Counted from the stretch's first letter, positions 15,830-25,690 are shown. The stretch is DNA of 47,229 nucleotides from Gammaproteobacteria bacterium (GCA_029263725.1 JAJUFS010000006.1:1-47229); one strand, 5' to 3'. The notes: generated from the letters alone by a model not told the origin. Made by a program: numbers and translations.

Positions 15830-16888
15830 ATGGCCGCCAAAGTCCGCCTTCAGCCCGCCGGTCGCGAATTCGCCGTCGAACCGGACGAAACCATCATCGA
15901 TGCCGCCATCCGCCAGGGCGTGGCCCTGCCATACGGCTGCCGCTCCGGCAGTTGCGGGACCTGCGCCTGCCGCCTGATCAGCGGCGAGATCGACTACCCC
16001 GAAGGCCCGCCGCTGGGCCTGATGGATGACGAAATCGCCAACGGCCACATCCTGCCCTGCCGCGCGCATCCGCGGAGCGATCTCGTCATCGAGGGCGAGG
16101 AGCTCGCCGGGCTGGCGGACATCGTCATCAAGACCCTGCCGGCGCGCGTGGTGAAGATGACCAAGCTGAATCACGACACCATGCAGGTGTGGCTGAAGCT
16201 GCCGGCGGTGGAGCGCCTGCAGTTCCTCGCCGGCCAGTACATCGACATCCTGCTGCGCAACGGTGCGCGGCGCAGCTTCTCGCTCGCCAACGCGCCGCAC
16301 GACGACGAGCTGCTGGAACTGCACATCCGCCACGTGCCCGGCGGCGAGTTCACCACACAGGTTTTCAACGAGATGCACGAGAAGGCGCTGGTGCGCCTGC
16401 AGGGTCCGCTGGGCAGCTTCTACCTGCGCGAGGATTCCGCACGTCCGGTGATCCTGGTCGCGGGCGGTACCGGCTTCGCGCCGATGAAATCCATCATGGA
16501 GCATGTATTCCACGCCGGCCTCGAACGGCCCATTCATCTTTACTGGGGCGCGCGCAGCGAGCAGGACCTGTACATGCCGGACCTCGCCGCCGGCTGGGCG
16601 GACGCGCACGCCAACGTCGAGTTCACGGCGGTGCTGTCCGAGCCTTCCGCCGACTGGGGCGGCCGGCGCGGCTGGGTACACGAGGCGGTGCTGGAGGATT
16701 ACAGCGATCTGTCCGGCTTCGACGTCTACATGGCCGGGCCACCGGCCATGATCAACGCCGCCAAGGGCGAGTTCCTCGCCAGCGGCGTGCCCTACGAGCG
16801 GCTGTTCTACGATTCCTTCGATTTCGCGCCGGAAGTGCGCGCGCGTCTCGATGCGCTGGCCGAGGAGGCCAGCGGCGATATCTACTGA
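15830..16888 (+). CDS. 2Fe-2S/FAD/NAD(P)H oxidoreductase, AscD/CDP-glucoseen reductase-like
   Basis: A 352-residue electron-transfer flavoprotein. A plant-type ferredoxin domain fills 1-90 with cluster cysteines 37, 42, 45 and 77. A ferredoxin-reductase module follows: the FAD motif RSFSLANAP, then the NAD(P)H motif VAGGTGFAPMKS, and FDVYMAGPPAMI near the end. Proteins of this layout are usually named CDP-6-deoxy-delta-3,4-glucoseen reductase, but in genomes without deoxysugar genes they more likely serve as general NAD(P)H-dependent reductases for oxygenases or flavins. No deoxysugar gene is near. Its end overlaps hemY by seven bases in convergent orientation. Confidence 0.8.
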   Translation: MAAKVRLQPAGREFAVEPDETIIDAAIRQGVALPYGCRSGSCGTCACRLISGEIDYPEGPPLGLMDDEIANGHILPCRAHPRSDLVIEGEELAGLADIVIKTLPARVVKMTKLNHDTMQVWLKLPAVERLQFLAGQYIDILLRNGARRSFSLANAPHDDELLELHIRHVPGGEFTTQVFNEMHEKALVRLQGPLGSFYLREDSARPVILVAGGTGFAPMKSIMEHVFHAGLERPIHLYWGARSEQDLYMPDLAAGWADAHANVEFTAVLSEPSADWGGRRGWVHEAVLEDYSDLSGFDVYMAGPPAMINAAKGEFLASGVPYERLFYDSFDFAPEVRARLDALAEEASGDIY

Positions 16889-18072
16889 CCGCCCTGCAGC
16901 CTGAGATCCAGGCCCTTGCGATACGCCTGCATGGCCGCTTCCGGCTGGCCGAGGTCCTGCAGCAGCTGGCCGAGGCGGCGGTAGGTGGCCGGGTTGGGGC
17001 TGAGCCGCGCGCTGGTCTCCAGATAACTGCGCGCCTTGCCCCACAGCTTGTTGACGGCGCACAGCTCGCCGGCGGCGTACAGGAGCTCGGCGCTGTCGCC
17101 ATGTTCCTTCAGCCAGGCTTCCACGCGCGCCAGCTGCTTTTCGGGATGCGCACTGCGCACCTCGCCATACAGCAGCACCAGGCGGTCATCCCATTCCGAC
17201 TTCAGTGCGTTGCGCAGCACCGCCTCGGCGGTGTCGTCGGCGCCGGCGCGCAGCAGGGCACGCGTGTAGGCGAGCAGCACGCGCCGCTTGCGGCGCATGC
17301 GGCGCGGCGTATTACGCCAGACGTTGTCCAGCGCCGCCGGGCCGTCGAGAGCCGACTGCGCGAAGGCTTCCTCCAGCGTGCGGATCTCGATGCGCTCGAG
17401 ATCCTCCGGCTTCATCACGCCGGACTTGCGCAGGCGGGGAATGAGCTCCTCCAGCTGGCGCCATTCGCCCAGCGCCTCGTGCACGCGCGCCAGCAGCTTG
17501 AGGCCGAAGGCGTGGCCCGGGCTGCGCTCCTGCAGCTGGCGCAGGGTGGCGAGTGCGTGCTCGGTCTGGCCGTGGGCGATCTGCAGCTCCGCCTGGGTCA
17601 GCAGTACGGCGACGGTGGCCTGCGGCGTGCTCTCGTAGGCCGCCTTGAGGTGCGCGTCGCGGCGCTCGTCGGCGGACAACAGCTGCGCGGCCCGCGCCGC
17701 CATCAGGTAGTTGATCAGCGGCACTTCGCTGTCGCGGGCGTTGCGCACCAGGCGGCGCTCGCCCTCCTTCCAGCGGCCCTCGGAAATTTCGATCAGCCCG
17801 CGCGTCAGTGCGCGGCGCGCGCGCACCTGGCGGCGGCGGGCGAGGCGGGCGCGCAGCCTGGCCGGCAGGTTCCACAGCCAGGCCAGCACCGTGACCACCA
17901 GCCACAACGCCAGCAGCGCACCGGCGCACAGCAGTGCGAACACCGCCAGCGTCATTTCCATGGCGGTGTTGCCGTAATAGATGCGCACCAGTCCCGGATC
18001 GCTTTCCAGCATCACGCCAAGCGCGACGGCTGCCGCGAGGGTCAGGAACAGGAACAGGATCCAGCGGATCAT
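16882..18072 (-). CDS. hemY: HemY-type TPR membrane protein of the heme cluster
   Basis: A 396-residue protein with two N-terminal membrane helices (residues 3-22 and about 40-65), a basic segment rich in Arg, and a C-terminal array of TPR helices. This is the proteobacterial HemY, not the protoporphyrinogen oxidase of Bacillus. It occurs with hemX downstream of hemCD; the precise role in heme synthesis is unclear. Its ATG overlaps the hemX stop (ATGA), so it is translated as the last gene of the hemC-hemD-hemX-hemY unit. Confidence 0.85.
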   Translation of the reverse strand: MIRWILFLFLTLAAAVALGVMLESDPGLVRIYYGNTAMEMTLAVFALLCAGALLALWLVVTVLAWLWNLPARLRARLARRRQVRARRALTRGLIEISEGRWKEGERRLVRNARDSEVPLINYLMAARAAQLLSADERRDAHLKAAYESTPQATVAVLLTQAELQIAHGQTEHALATLRQLQERSPGHAFGLKLLARVHEALGEWRQLEELIPRLRKSGVMKPEDLERIEIRTLEEAFAQSALDGPAALDNVWRNTPRRMRRKRRVLLAYTRALLRAGADDTAEAVLRNALKSEWDDRLVLLYGEVRSAHPEKQLARVEAWLKEHGDSAELLYAAGELCAVNKLWGKARSYLETSARLSPNPATYRRLGQLLQDLGQPEAAMQAYRKGLDLRLQGGQ

Positions 18073-19181
18073 TCGGCGAAGGCTCCCGTGCGGCGGCTGT
18101 CGCCGACGATGCGGCGGAACTCGTCGAGGGCCGGATGGATGTCCGGCAGGGCCGGCTGCAGCGGCATCTCCAGCAGACCGCCGATGTCGGCGATGGCATT
18201 GGCGACCGCCATGTCACGGGTGTCGAAATAGCGCGTCAGCCATTCGCGCGCCAGCTCCAGGCTCTGCCGGTAGACCTCGGCCTCGCCGGCCATCAGCGCG
18301 GCGCGCGCGGTGGACAGCTGCAGCTCGACGTTGCGGTAGAGCATGAAGTGCTGCTCGGGCGTGAGCAGCGGTGGTGGCGGTTCGGCGCGCTGGACCACCA
18401 CCAGCTTGCGGAAGACGCGGTCGAGACCGGCCTTGAAGCGCGCCCAGGTGCTCTCCGACTGGTCTTGCGCCTCCCTCGTCCCTGCCGCGCGCGCATGCTG
18501 GGTCTGCTTCAGCGGCAGGCTGGCAACCTGGCGCATCATGCTGCCGAGCTTGAGCGTCATGCCGTCGATGTCGGCGGTGGAAACCGCGGCGAGCGCCTGC
18601 AGGTGATCGCTGATGCGCTCGCGCACCGGGCGGAAGCGCGGCTCGGCCAGCTGCCGCAGGCGGTCGTCCGCCGACTGCAGGGCGTAGATCGCCGTGTCCG
18701 TGTCGCCGCTGAGATAAAGCGTGTCGGCGGCGACGCGCAGCAGGTACTCGACCTCGGCAAGCACCAGGTCGCGGCGGCCGCCGCGCGCGGTCTCGCGGAT
18801 GCCTTCCAGTTCCGAGAACACCCGCGCCAGCTCCTGCTGCAGGCTCTCGCGCGTGCCTGCCAGTTCATCCTGCAGCTCGCCCAGCGCGTCACGCGACGCG
18901 CGAGAACGCTCCAGGCGGCGCAGGCTTTCCTCCAGGGCGGCGATCCTGGCCTGTTGCGCCTGGGCGGCACTCGCTTCCATGACGCGCTGCTGCTGCAGCC
19001 ATTGCCAGCCGTACCAGCCGCCTGCGGCGAGTCCCGCCAGCACCAGCAGGAGGAGCAGCGTGACGAAGAAGCGCCAGGCGCGACGGCGCGGCTTGCGGGC
19101 AGGCGTTTCGGGAGCGTGTTCTTGCCCGGGCGTGGCGGAAGGCACGACCGGAACGTTGTCGTCTTTATTCTCGGTAGTCAT
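18069..19181 (-). CDS. hemX: HemX protein (uroporphyrinogen-III C-methyltransferase-like annotation)
   Basis: A 370-residue protein with a short cytoplasmic N-terminus, one membrane helix at about 40-62 (FFVTLLLLLVLAGLAAGGW), a coiled coil rich in Ala, Gln and Arg (about 70-150), and a helical periplasmic domain. This matches HemX of gammaproteobacteria. It is often mislabelled as a methyltransferase although it lacks such a fold. The start was set at 19181, where ATGA overlaps the hemD stop; the frame runs nine codons further upstream without a signal. Confidence 0.85.
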   Translation of the reverse strand: MTTENKDDNVPVVPSATPGQEHAPETPARKPRRRAWRFFVTLLLLLVLAGLAAGGWYGWQWLQQQRVMEASAAQAQQARIAALEESLRRLERSRASRDALGELQDELAGTRESLQQELARVFSELEGIRETARGGRRDLVLAEVEYLLRVAADTLYLSGDTDTAIYALQSADDRLRQLAEPRFRPVRERISDHLQALAAVSTADIDGMTLKLGSMMRQVASLPLKQTQHARAAGTREAQDQSESTWARFKAGLDRVFRKLVVVQRAEPPPPLLTPEQHFMLYRNVELQLSTARAALMAGEAEVYRQSLELAREWLTRYFDTRDMAVANAIADIGGLLEMPLQPALPDIHPALDEFRRIVGDSRRTGAFAE

Positions 19182-19936
19182 CGGGAACCCTGCCGCCGGG
19201 AATGCCACCAGCCGGCAAGGGCGTCCAGCAATGCATCGTCTGAAGCAGTTGCGGCAACGACCGGCGGGGGACGGATGTCGAATTCGTGCGCCAATTTAAG
19301 CATACGTGCCGTAGGCACCACCAGTTGACTGTTCCGCAGAAAGCGGCGTCCTTCCTCGTCCAGCATCTCGTACAGGTTGGCAAGACCCGCCGCGCTGCCG
19401 GTGACGATGGCATCCACCCGGCCGGCGCGCCACCAATCCATGAGCGGTGTCACCGATGCTTCCGGAACCTGTCTTTCATAGACCTCGATGAATTGCACCT
19501 CGGCGCCGCGCTTGCGCAAGGTGTCGGCGAGCAGTTCGCGGCCGCCGCGACCGCGAACGATCCACACCCGCCTGCCTCGCATCTCACGGAAGGCGGGAGC
19601 GTCCAGCAGGCCCTCGGATTCCTGGCGGTCCGGAACGATCTCCACGGCAAGACCGGCGGAACGCAACGCCCGCGCGGTGCCTTCCCCGACGGTGGCGAGT
19701 CGCGCATTCGCCGCGATCTCGCGCAGCGCGCGCGGGGCATGTTCGATGGCGGCGGCGCTTACGAACACCATCCAGTCCGGTGCGGACGCGGGCAACCCGG
19801 GTGGCGGCAGCGGCGCGATGTGGATGGTGGGGAAGAACAGCGCTTCGCCGCCGAGCGCGCGGATGCGTTCGCAAAGCGCTTCGCCGCGGCCCTCGGGGCG
19901 GGTGACGATGACCCCGGCGCCGTCGAGCCGCTTCAT
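19178..19936 (-). CDS. hemD: Uroporphyrinogen-III synthase
   Basis: A 252-residue HemD, which closes and flips ring D of hydroxymethylbilane to uroporphyrinogen III. Poorly conserved as usual for the family, but the N-terminal [42 protein letters not shown] and [15 protein letters not shown] are recognisable blocks of its two lobes. Its ATG overlaps the hemC stop, and its stop overlaps the hemX start, both as ATGA. Position directly after hemC supports the call. Confidence 0.9.
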   Translation of the reverse strand: MKRLDGAGVIVTRPEGRGEALCERIRALGGEALFFPTIHIAPLPPPGLPASAPDWMVFVSAAAIEHAPRALREIAANARLATVGEGTARALRSAGLAVEIVPDRQESEGLLDAPAFREMRGRRVWIVRGRGGRELLADTLRKRGAEVQFIEVYERQVPEASVTPLMDWWRAGRVDAIVTGSAAGLANLYEMLDEEGRRFLRNSQLVVPTARMLKLAHEFDIRPPPVVAATASDDALLDALAGWWHSRRQGSR

Positions 19937-20871
19937 CCGCCGTTGTTGCTGCGAAGGGATGCGAGCAGGTCGGCCGCGCCCCGCGACAGCAGCTCGGTGG
20001 CGAGCGCCTCGCCGAGCGCTTCGGGATCATTGGCCGGACCGATCATCTCGCCCTGGATGAGCGCGGAACCGTCGGGTGCGCCGACCAGGCCGCGCAGGCG
20101 AATGGAAACACCGTTGTGCAGCTCGGCGTAGCCCGCGATGGGCACGTCGCAACCGCCCTGCAGGCGCGCGTTGAAGGCGCGCTCGGCGCGGGTGCGCAGC
20201 GCGGTTTCGGCGTGCTCCAGCGGCCGCAGGTAGCGGATCAGGGTCTGGTCGTCGGCGCGGCATTCGATGCCGATGGTGCCCTGGCCGATGGCCGGCAGGC
20301 TTTCCTCGGTGCTGAGCAGGCTGCGGATGCGCTCCACCTGGCCAAGCCGCCTGAGGCCCGCGGCGGCGAGAATGATGGCATCGAACTCGCCGGCATCGAG
20401 CTTCGCCAGCCGCGTGCCGACGTTGCCGCGCAGGGGAATGATCTCGAGATCGGGCCGGCGCGTGGCCAGCTGGCACTGGCGGCGCAGGCTGGAGGTGCCG
20501 ACGCGTGCGCCCGCGGGCAGCTCGCTCAGCGCCTCGTACTTGTTGGAGACGAAGGCATCGCGCGGGTCGTCGCGCTCGAGGATGGCGGCGAGCACGAAGC
20601 CGGACGGCATTTCCGCCGTCACATCCTTCATGGAATGCACGGCGATGTCGGCGCGGCCTTCACGCATGGCGATTTCCAGTTCCTTGATGAACAGGCCCTT
20701 GCCGCCGATCCTGGAGAGCGCCCGGTCAAGCACCTCGTCGCCGCGGGTGGTCATGGGCACGAGCTCGACCTCGATGCCGGGATGGGCCGCGCGCAACTGG
20801 CCTGCGACATGCTCTGCCTGCCATAGCGCCAGCGGCGACTTCCGGGTTGCAATACGGATTTTTTCTGACAT
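19933..20871 (-). CDS. hemC: Hydroxymethylbilane synthase (porphobilinogen deaminase)
   Basis: A 312-residue HemC, which joins four porphobilinogens into hydroxymethylbilane. The dipyrromethane cofactor Cys is residue 241 in [12 protein letters not shown], and the catalytic Asp is 83 in [20 protein letters not shown] at the N-terminus and [12 protein letters not shown] are also typical. The ATG at 20871 has an AGGGAA site; the frame is open for 17 more codons without support. It leads the heme unit and has its own candidate promoter. Confidence 0.97.
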   Translation of the reverse strand: MSEKIRIATRKSPLALWQAEHVAGQLRAAHPGIEVELVPMTTRGDEVLDRALSRIGGKGLFIKELEIAMREGRADIAVHSMKDVTAEMPSGFVLAAILERDDPRDAFVSNKYEALSELPAGARVGTSSLRRQCQLATRRPDLEIIPLRGNVGTRLAKLDAGEFDAIILAAAGLRRLGQVERIRSLLSTEESLPAIGQGTIGIECRADDQTLIRYLRPLEHAETALRTRAERAFNARLQGGCDVPIAGYAELHNGVSIRLRGLVGAPDGSALIQGEMIGPANDPEALGEALATELLSRGAADLLASLRSNNGG

Positions 20872-20922
20872 GTGCTTCCCTGTTGGAACCCGCGACGGCG
20901 CCGGTGTGTGTCGGGGAGGCAC

Positions 20923-20951
20923 AGTTTAGCCGCCGGCGGCGCGGTTTTCGA
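20923..20951 (-). promoter_or_regulatory. Candidate promoter of the hemCDXY unit
   Basis: On the minus strand, TCGAAA (20946-20951) and TAAACT (20923-20928) are separated by 17 bases; each matches four of six consensus positions. The start point would be near 20916, giving a leader of about 45 bases before hemC. It lies in the 97-base gap after algR. Confidence 0.45.
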
Positions 20952-20968
20952 GCGAGGAAAAAGGAGTA

Positions 20969-21700
20969 TCAGGAAGCGCGGATGAGCTTTCTCACTTCAG
21001 GTACGAGACGGCGGCTCACTTCCAGCAGTTCGTCGATTTCCCGGATGCGCACGTGGAAATGCCCGTTCGCGTCCTTCTCCAGCGCGCCGATGCGCCCCGT
21101 GGCCACCAGCGCGTTGCGATGAATGCGCGTGAACAGGCCGCCGAACTCCTCTTCCAGCGACTTCAGCGAATCCTCGATCAGCACCTCGCCGCCGGTATGC
21201 CGGACGGTGACGTATTTCTGGTCGGCGCGGAAATAGTAGATGTTGTCGACATCGATGAGGCGCAGCGAGTCGCGCACGCGCGCGCAGATCTGCCGGCGCC
21301 GCTGGCCGTCGCTCTTCGACAGCGCCGCCTTCTGCGCGGCGTTCGGCCGGCGGGCGCGCTCCAGCGCCGCTTCCAGCCGTTCCTTGCGCACCGGCTTCAC
21401 CAGGTAATCGGTGGCCTGCGCCTCGAAGGCGTCGATGGCGAAGCGGTCATAGGCGGTGGTGAAGATGACCGCGGGCGGCGTGGCGAGGCTCGCAAGATGG
21501 CGCGCGCACTCCAGCCCGTCCATGCCCGGCATGCGAATGTCCAGCAGCACCACGTCGGGGTTGTGCTCGACGACCTGGCGAAGCGCTTCTTCGCCGTTGC
21601 TCGCTTCGCCAACCACTTCCGCGCCTCCGATCGCCTGCAGCACGCTACGCAGGCGGAGTCTCGCCGGCGCCTCATCATCCACGATCAATATGCGCATCAT
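20969..21700 (-). CDS. algR: LytTR-type response regulator AlgR
   Basis: A 243-residue regulator with a receiver domain (1-120; phosphoacceptor Asp54 in VLLDIRMPG; Lys in YLVKPVRKE) and a C-terminal LytTR DNA-binding domain (about 140-240; IYYFRADQKYVTVRH, FTRIHRNALV). In Pseudomonas AlgR controls alginate, twitching and biofilm genes with the sensor AlgZ/FimS. Two adjacent ATGs are possible; the first overlaps the algZ stop as ATGA. The location between algZ and hemC is the same order as in Pseudomonas, which supports orthology. Confidence 0.92.
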   Translation of the reverse strand: MMRILIVDDEAPARLRLRSVLQAIGGAEVVGEASNGEEALRQVVEHNPDVVLLDIRMPGMDGLECARHLASLATPPAVIFTTAYDRFAIDAFEAQATDYLVKPVRKERLEAALERARRPNAAQKAALSKSDGQRRRQICARVRDSLRLIDVDNIYYFRADQKYVTVRHTGGEVLIEDSLKSLEEEFGGLFTRIHRNALVATGRIGALEKDANGHFHVRIREIDELLEVSRRLVPEVRKLIRAS

Positions 21701-22740
21701 GTTTCGCTCGGCGGCAGTCTGATCTCCGCTTCAAAATAGCCCGCCGAGCGCCGCGTGGCCAGCGTCGCCCGGTGACCCAGCGTCAGCGCCAGGCGCTGGC
21801 GCGTGTTGTCGAGCGCGATGCGAAAGCCGCGGCTTTCACCGGCGCCGGCCGCGAGCGGATTGCGTATCACCAGCCGGTAGGCATCGTCGATGCGTTCGCC
21901 GGTCACCGTGACGGTGCCGCCTTCGGCAAGTTTCTCGATGCCGTGATGAATGGCGTTTTCCAGCAGCGGCTGCAGCGTCAGCCGCGGCAGCTGCTGTCCA
22001 TCCGCGGCACTGATGTGCCAGTCGACCCGCAGGCGATTTCCAAGACGCTTTTCCTCGAGGCGCTGGTACAGCCGCGCCAGTGCGATTTCCTCGTCCAGGC
22101 TCACCAGCGTATTGGCATCGCCCAGGCTGGCGCGGAACAGGTCGGCGAGGTCCTCCACCGCCTGCTCGGCGGATTCCGGCGCGGCTTCGATCAGCGCGGC
22201 GATGGTGTTGAGGCTGTTGAAGAGAAAATGCGGGCGGATGCGCGCCTGCAACGCCTCGATGCGCAGGTTGGTCTCGCGCTGGACCTGGTGGCGCCACTGG
22301 TACTGGACATGGAAGTAACGCAATACCACGGCGCTGACGATGGCGCTGATGCACAGGTTGCGGCCAGTGAACGCGAGTCCCTGCTCCGCGCCGATCAGGC
22401 CGAGCTGCAGCACCTCGTCGACGATCACCGAGGCCACGCTCACCGCGAGTGTCGCCAGCAACAGCAGCAGGTAGCAGACGAGATACGACTGGCGCGCATC
22501 GAGATGGCCGAGCCGGCGCGAGACGAGGCACAGCGCCGCGGTGGCAGTGAGCGCCAGCCACAGCATGAACAGCGAGTTGGCGAGAAAGTCGCGCAACACG
22601 TCGGCGTTCACGGACAGGCCGCCCGCCATGGTGAGCACCATGGCAACCAGTTCCGCGATCACCAGGATTTCCGCGACGGCGCGCGCGGAACAGAAGTCCG
22701 GAAGGAACAGGGAGCGGGAAGGTCTTTCAGCGTTCGCCAT
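21697..22740 (-). CDS. algZ: Sensor kinase of the AlgZ/FimS (LytS-like) family
   Basis: A 347-residue membrane sensor with four hydrophobic segments in the first 145 residues and a histidine kinase domain of the LytS type. His171 in RPHFLFNSLNTI is the expected phosphorylation site, and LLENAIHHGIE is the N-box. The G-rich ATP lid is short, as in AlgZ, which has an unusual kinase domain. It phosphorylates or controls AlgR, encoded directly after it with an ATGA overlap. Confidence 0.88.
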   Translation of the reverse strand: MANAERPSRSLFLPDFCSARAVAEILVIAELVAMVLTMAGGLSVNADVLRDFLANSLFMLWLALTATAALCLVSRRLGHLDARQSYLVCYLLLLLATLAVSVASVIVDEVLQLGLIGAEQGLAFTGRNLCISAIVSAVVLRYFHVQYQWRHQVQRETNLRIEALQARIRPHFLFNSLNTIAALIEAAPESAEQAVEDLADLFRASLGDANTLVSLDEEIALARLYQRLEEKRLGNRLRVDWHISAADGQQLPRLTLQPLLENAIHHGIEKLAEGGTVTVTGERIDDAYRLVIRNPLAAGAGESRGFRIALDNTRQRLALTLGHRATLATRRSAGYFEAEIRLPPSET

Positions 22741-22787
22741 GCGAAAAGTGTCGTTCGCGGCGACGCGGAAGACAAGCGCGGCGCGTT

Positions 22788-23663
22788 TCAGCCTTTCGGG
22801 TTGTCGAACATCGCGCGCTTGAGACGGTACAGCGAGGAAATGTCCTCGTCGCTGTGGCCCTGCTCGATGAGGCGCCGGTAATGCAGCAGTGTCATTTCCA
22901 CGATCGGCAACTGCACGCCAAGCGATGCCGCCATCTCGCGGCAGATCTTCAGGTCCTTCTCGTGCAGGCTCACCTTGAAGCCGAGCGGAAACTCCATCTT
23001 CGCCATGTTCGGCCCGCGGTTGGTCAGGTGCCAGCTCGCCGCCGCGCCGCCGCCGACGACTTCGATCACCTTGTCGAGATCAAGTCCATGCGCACGCGCG
23101 AAGGCGAGCGCCTCGGCAACCGCCTGGTTCACGCCCGCGACCGCGATCTGGTTGACCGCCTTGGTGGCCTGGCCGGAACCTGCCGCACCCATCAGCACGA
23201 TGCGCTTGCCCATGGCCTGCAGCACCGGCTGCGCGCGCTCGAAATCCTGCGCGCTGGCGCCGCACATGATGGCAAGCGTCGCATTCTTCGCGCCCTCGGT
23301 GCCGCCGGAGACCGGGCAGTCGAGGAAGCCGATGCCGCGTTCCGCGAGGCGCGCCGCCGCGGTCTTCGCTGTTTCCGCGCTGACCGTCGAACAATCGATC
23401 ACCAGCGCGCCTTCACCGAGCGAATGGCCAAGCGCATCGGCGACGGCAAGCACGTCCTCATCGGCGCTCACGCACATCACCACGCAATCGCAATCGCGGG
23501 CGAGTTCCGCGATGCTCGCCGCCGCGCTCACGCCGGTCTCGGCCTGGAAGGCCTGGGCCTTCTCCGGCGAGCGGTTCCAGACCGCGGCGAGCAGGCCCGC
23601 CTTGTGCAGGTTGCGCGCCATGGAATAACCCATCGCGCCGAGACCGATGAACCCGGTTTTCAT
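22788..23663 (-). CDS. Beta-hydroxyacid dehydrogenase (GarR/MmsB-like)
   Basis: A 291-residue NAD(P)-dependent dehydrogenase. The Rossmann motif is GFIGLGAMG at 4-12, the substrate motif DCPVSGGTEGA is at about 115-125, and the catalytic Lys168 lies in ATKAVNQI. The family covers 3-hydroxyisobutyrate, tartronate semialdehyde, 4-hydroxybutyrate/glyoxylate and related reductases; the substrate cannot be told from sequence alone. The ATG has a GAAGGA site. It lies 20 bases beyond speA and 47 bases before algZ on the same strand, so it may be read from the speA promoter. Confidence 0.85.
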   Translation of the reverse strand: MKTGFIGLGAMGYSMARNLHKAGLLAAVWNRSPEKAQAFQAETGVSAAASIAELARDCDCVVMCVSADEDVLAVADALGHSLGEGALVIDCSTVSAETAKTAAARLAERGIGFLDCPVSGGTEGAKNATLAIMCGASAQDFERAQPVLQAMGKRIVLMGAAGSGQATKAVNQIAVAGVNQAVAEALAFARAHGLDLDKVIEVVGGGAAASWHLTNRGPNMAKMEFPLGFKVSLHEKDLKICREMAASLGVQLPIVEMTLLHYRRLIEQGHSDEDISSLYRLKRAMFDNPKG

Positions 23664-23683
23664 GTCGCTTCCTTCGCGGTCCG

Positions 23684-25567
23684 TCATTTTTCGAGATAGG
23701 TGTAGCCGGTGAGGCCTTCCTGCAGCGCCTCCATGTAGCGCGTGCGCGTCTTCTTGTCGAGACCGGCCTTGAGCAGCTTCTCGCGGTAGCAGGCAAGCAG
23801 TTCCTCGGCGTAGAGATGCACGTAGGCCAGCACTTCGTCGGCGCGGTCGCCCTTCTCCGGGCGCACCATCACGAAGCTGCCGTTTTCGTCGCGCTCGACG
23901 TTCACCGAGTCGGTGTCGCCGAACAGGTTGTGCAGGTCGCCGAGAATTTCCTGGTAGGCGCCGACCAGGAAGAAGCCGAGCAGGTAATCCTGGTCCTTCT
24001 GCAGCGGATGCACGGCGAGCGTGGCCTCCAGGCCGTCGCGATCGACGTACTGCTCGATGCGGCCGTCGGAGTCGCAGGTCATGTCCTGGATCACCGCGCG
24101 GCGCGTCGGCACTTCGTTGAGGCGGTGCACGGGCATGATCGGGAAGATCTGGTCGATCGCCCACACGTCCGGCAGCGACTGGAACACCGACATGTTGCAG
24201 AAGTACTTGTCGGCAAGCTTCTCGTTGAGCTCGTCCACCATCTCGCGCTGGCCGCGCGCGGCCGGCTTCAGCGCGGCGCGCACGCGCCGGCAGATGGCGT
24301 AGTAGAGCTGCTCGGCGCGGGCGCGCTGTTCCAGCGAGATCACGCCGTGGATGTACATGGCCTGCGCTTCCTGCAGCCAGTAGATCGCATCCTGGTAGAT
24401 TTCCAGCTGGGCGCGGCCGTCGGTGTTCTCGTAGCCCTCCCACAGGTCATGCAGGATCATCGGGTCTTCCGGCGACGGCGCCTCCGGTTCCATTTCCATG
24501 ACGCTTTCCGCGTCCACCACGTTGGTGACCAGCACGGCGTGGTGCGCGGTCATGGCGCGGCCCGACTCGGTGATGATGTCCGGGTGCGGCAGCGAGTATT
24601 CCTCGCAGACTTCCCAGAGCGTGCGCACGATGGTGTTCGCATACTGCGACATCGAGTAGTTGGTGGAGTAGTCGCGCCGCGAGCGCGTGCCCTCGTAGTC
24701 GATGCCGAGCCCGCCGCCGACGTCCATGGTGGTGATCGGCACGCCGAGCGCGTGCATTTCCGCGTAGGCGCGCGCCGACTCGCGCATGCCGCGAGCGATG
24801 TCGCGGATGTTGGCGAGCTGCGAGCCGAGATGGAAATGCAGCAGCTGCAGGCAGTCCTTCATGCCGGCTTCCTCGAGGCGGCTGACAGCCTCGAGCAGCT
24901 GCGAGGCGAGCAGGCCGAACTTGGACTTCTCGCCGCCGGTGTCCGCCCAGCGGCCACCGCCGGCGTTGGCGATGCGTACGCGCACGCCCAGCGTCGGCCG
25001 CACGTTCATGCGGTGGGTAAGCTCGATGATGTGATCGATCTCGTTGAGCTTCTCGACCACGATGTAGACCTTGTGGCCGAGCTGCTGCCCGATCAGGGCA
25101 AGCTCCAGGTACTCGCGGTCCTTGTAGCCGTTGCAGACGATGGTGGAGCGCTCCGGCGCCAGCGCCAGCACTGCCATCAGCTCCGGCTTGGAGCCCGCTT
25201 CCATGCCGACCTTGTCGGCGCCGAACTGCAGGATGTCCTCCAGCACCGAGCGCTGCTGGTTCACCTTGATCGGGTAGACCGCGGTGTAGCGCGCCTGGTA
25301 GCCGTAACTCTCCATCGCGCCCGCGAAGGCGTTCGTCAGGCTCTCGATGCGGTGCCGGATGATGTCGCCGAAGCGGAACAGCACCGGCAGCGACAGCCCG
25401 GCCTCGTCCACGCGGCTGGCAAGATCGTAGAGGTCGACCGCGCCATCCTCGCGATTGCCGGTCGGGTAGACCAGCGTGTGGCCTTCCGGGCTTATGTCGA
25501 AATAGCCTTCGCCCCAGCGGGCGACGTTGTAGATGTCACGGCATTCCTTGATGGAATCGTCAGTCAT
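23684..25567 (-). CDS. speA: Biosynthetic arginine decarboxylase
   Basis: A 627-residue PLP enzyme that converts arginine to agmatine, the first step of the agmatine route to putrescine. The PLP Lys is 101 in YPIKVNQQ; FHLGSQ, DVGGGLGIDYEG and ESGRAMTAHHAVL are the expected fold type III motifs, and the C-terminal QDMTCDSDGRI holds the catalytic Cys. Length is close to the E. coli enzyme. The ATG has no clear ribosome site; a GTG four codons upstream is an alternative. No agmatinase or putrescine step is in the window. It is divergent from speE, with a shared promoter region. Confidence 0.95.
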   Translation of the reverse strand: MTDDSIKECRDIYNVARWGEGYFDISPEGHTLVYPTGNREDGAVDLYDLASRVDEAGLSLPVLFRFGDIIRHRIESLTNAFAGAMESYGYQARYTAVYPIKVNQQRSVLEDILQFGADKVGMEAGSKPELMAVLALAPERSTIVCNGYKDREYLELALIGQQLGHKVYIVVEKLNEIDHIIELTHRMNVRPTLGVRVRIANAGGGRWADTGGEKSKFGLLASQLLEAVSRLEEAGMKDCLQLLHFHLGSQLANIRDIARGMRESARAYAEMHALGVPITTMDVGGGLGIDYEGTRSRRDYSTNYSMSQYANTIVRTLWEVCEEYSLPHPDIITESGRAMTAHHAVLVTNVVDAESVMEMEPEAPSPEDPMILHDLWEGYENTDGRAQLEIYQDAIYWLQEAQAMYIHGVISLEQRARAEQLYYAICRRVRAALKPAARGQREMVDELNEKLADKYFCNMSVFQSLPDVWAIDQIFPIMPVHRLNEVPTRRAVIQDMTCDSDGRIEQYVDRDGLEATLAVHPLQKDQDYLLGFFLVGAYQEILGDLHNLFGDTDSVNVERDENGSFVMVRPEKGDRADEVLAYVHLYAEELLACYREKLLKAGLDKKTRTRYMEALQEGLTGYTYLEK

Positions 25568-25618
25568 GTCGGGGAGCACCGGAAGGTTGAAGTGGAGGGG
25601 GGCCGGGAAAGTGACGCG

Positions 25619-25624
25619 ATTATA
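25619..25624 (-). promoter_or_regulatory. -10 element of speA
   Basis: The minus strand reads TATAAT, 51 bases before the speA ATG. The -35 position at 17 bases is TTCGCC, a weak match. The 123-base divergent region therefore holds back-to-back promoters for the two polyamine genes. Confidence 0.55.
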
Positions 25625-25656
25625 GGGGATGCGGACGGCGCGGCGAATACAGGAGG

Positions 25657-25662
25657 TATACT
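25657..25662 (+). promoter_or_regulatory. -10 element of speE
   Basis: TATACT lies 28 bases before the speE ATG, matching five of six positions. No clear -35 is seen. A GGAG site precedes the ATG by about seven bases. Confidence 0.5.
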
Positions 25663-25690
25663 TTGCCGCCCCCTTTGACCGGAGAATGCC

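Noticed and set aside
23816-25678. A 620-codon open frame antisense to speA
   Set aside because: It covers an intact arginine decarboxylase and has a composition typical of a reversed GC-rich gene.
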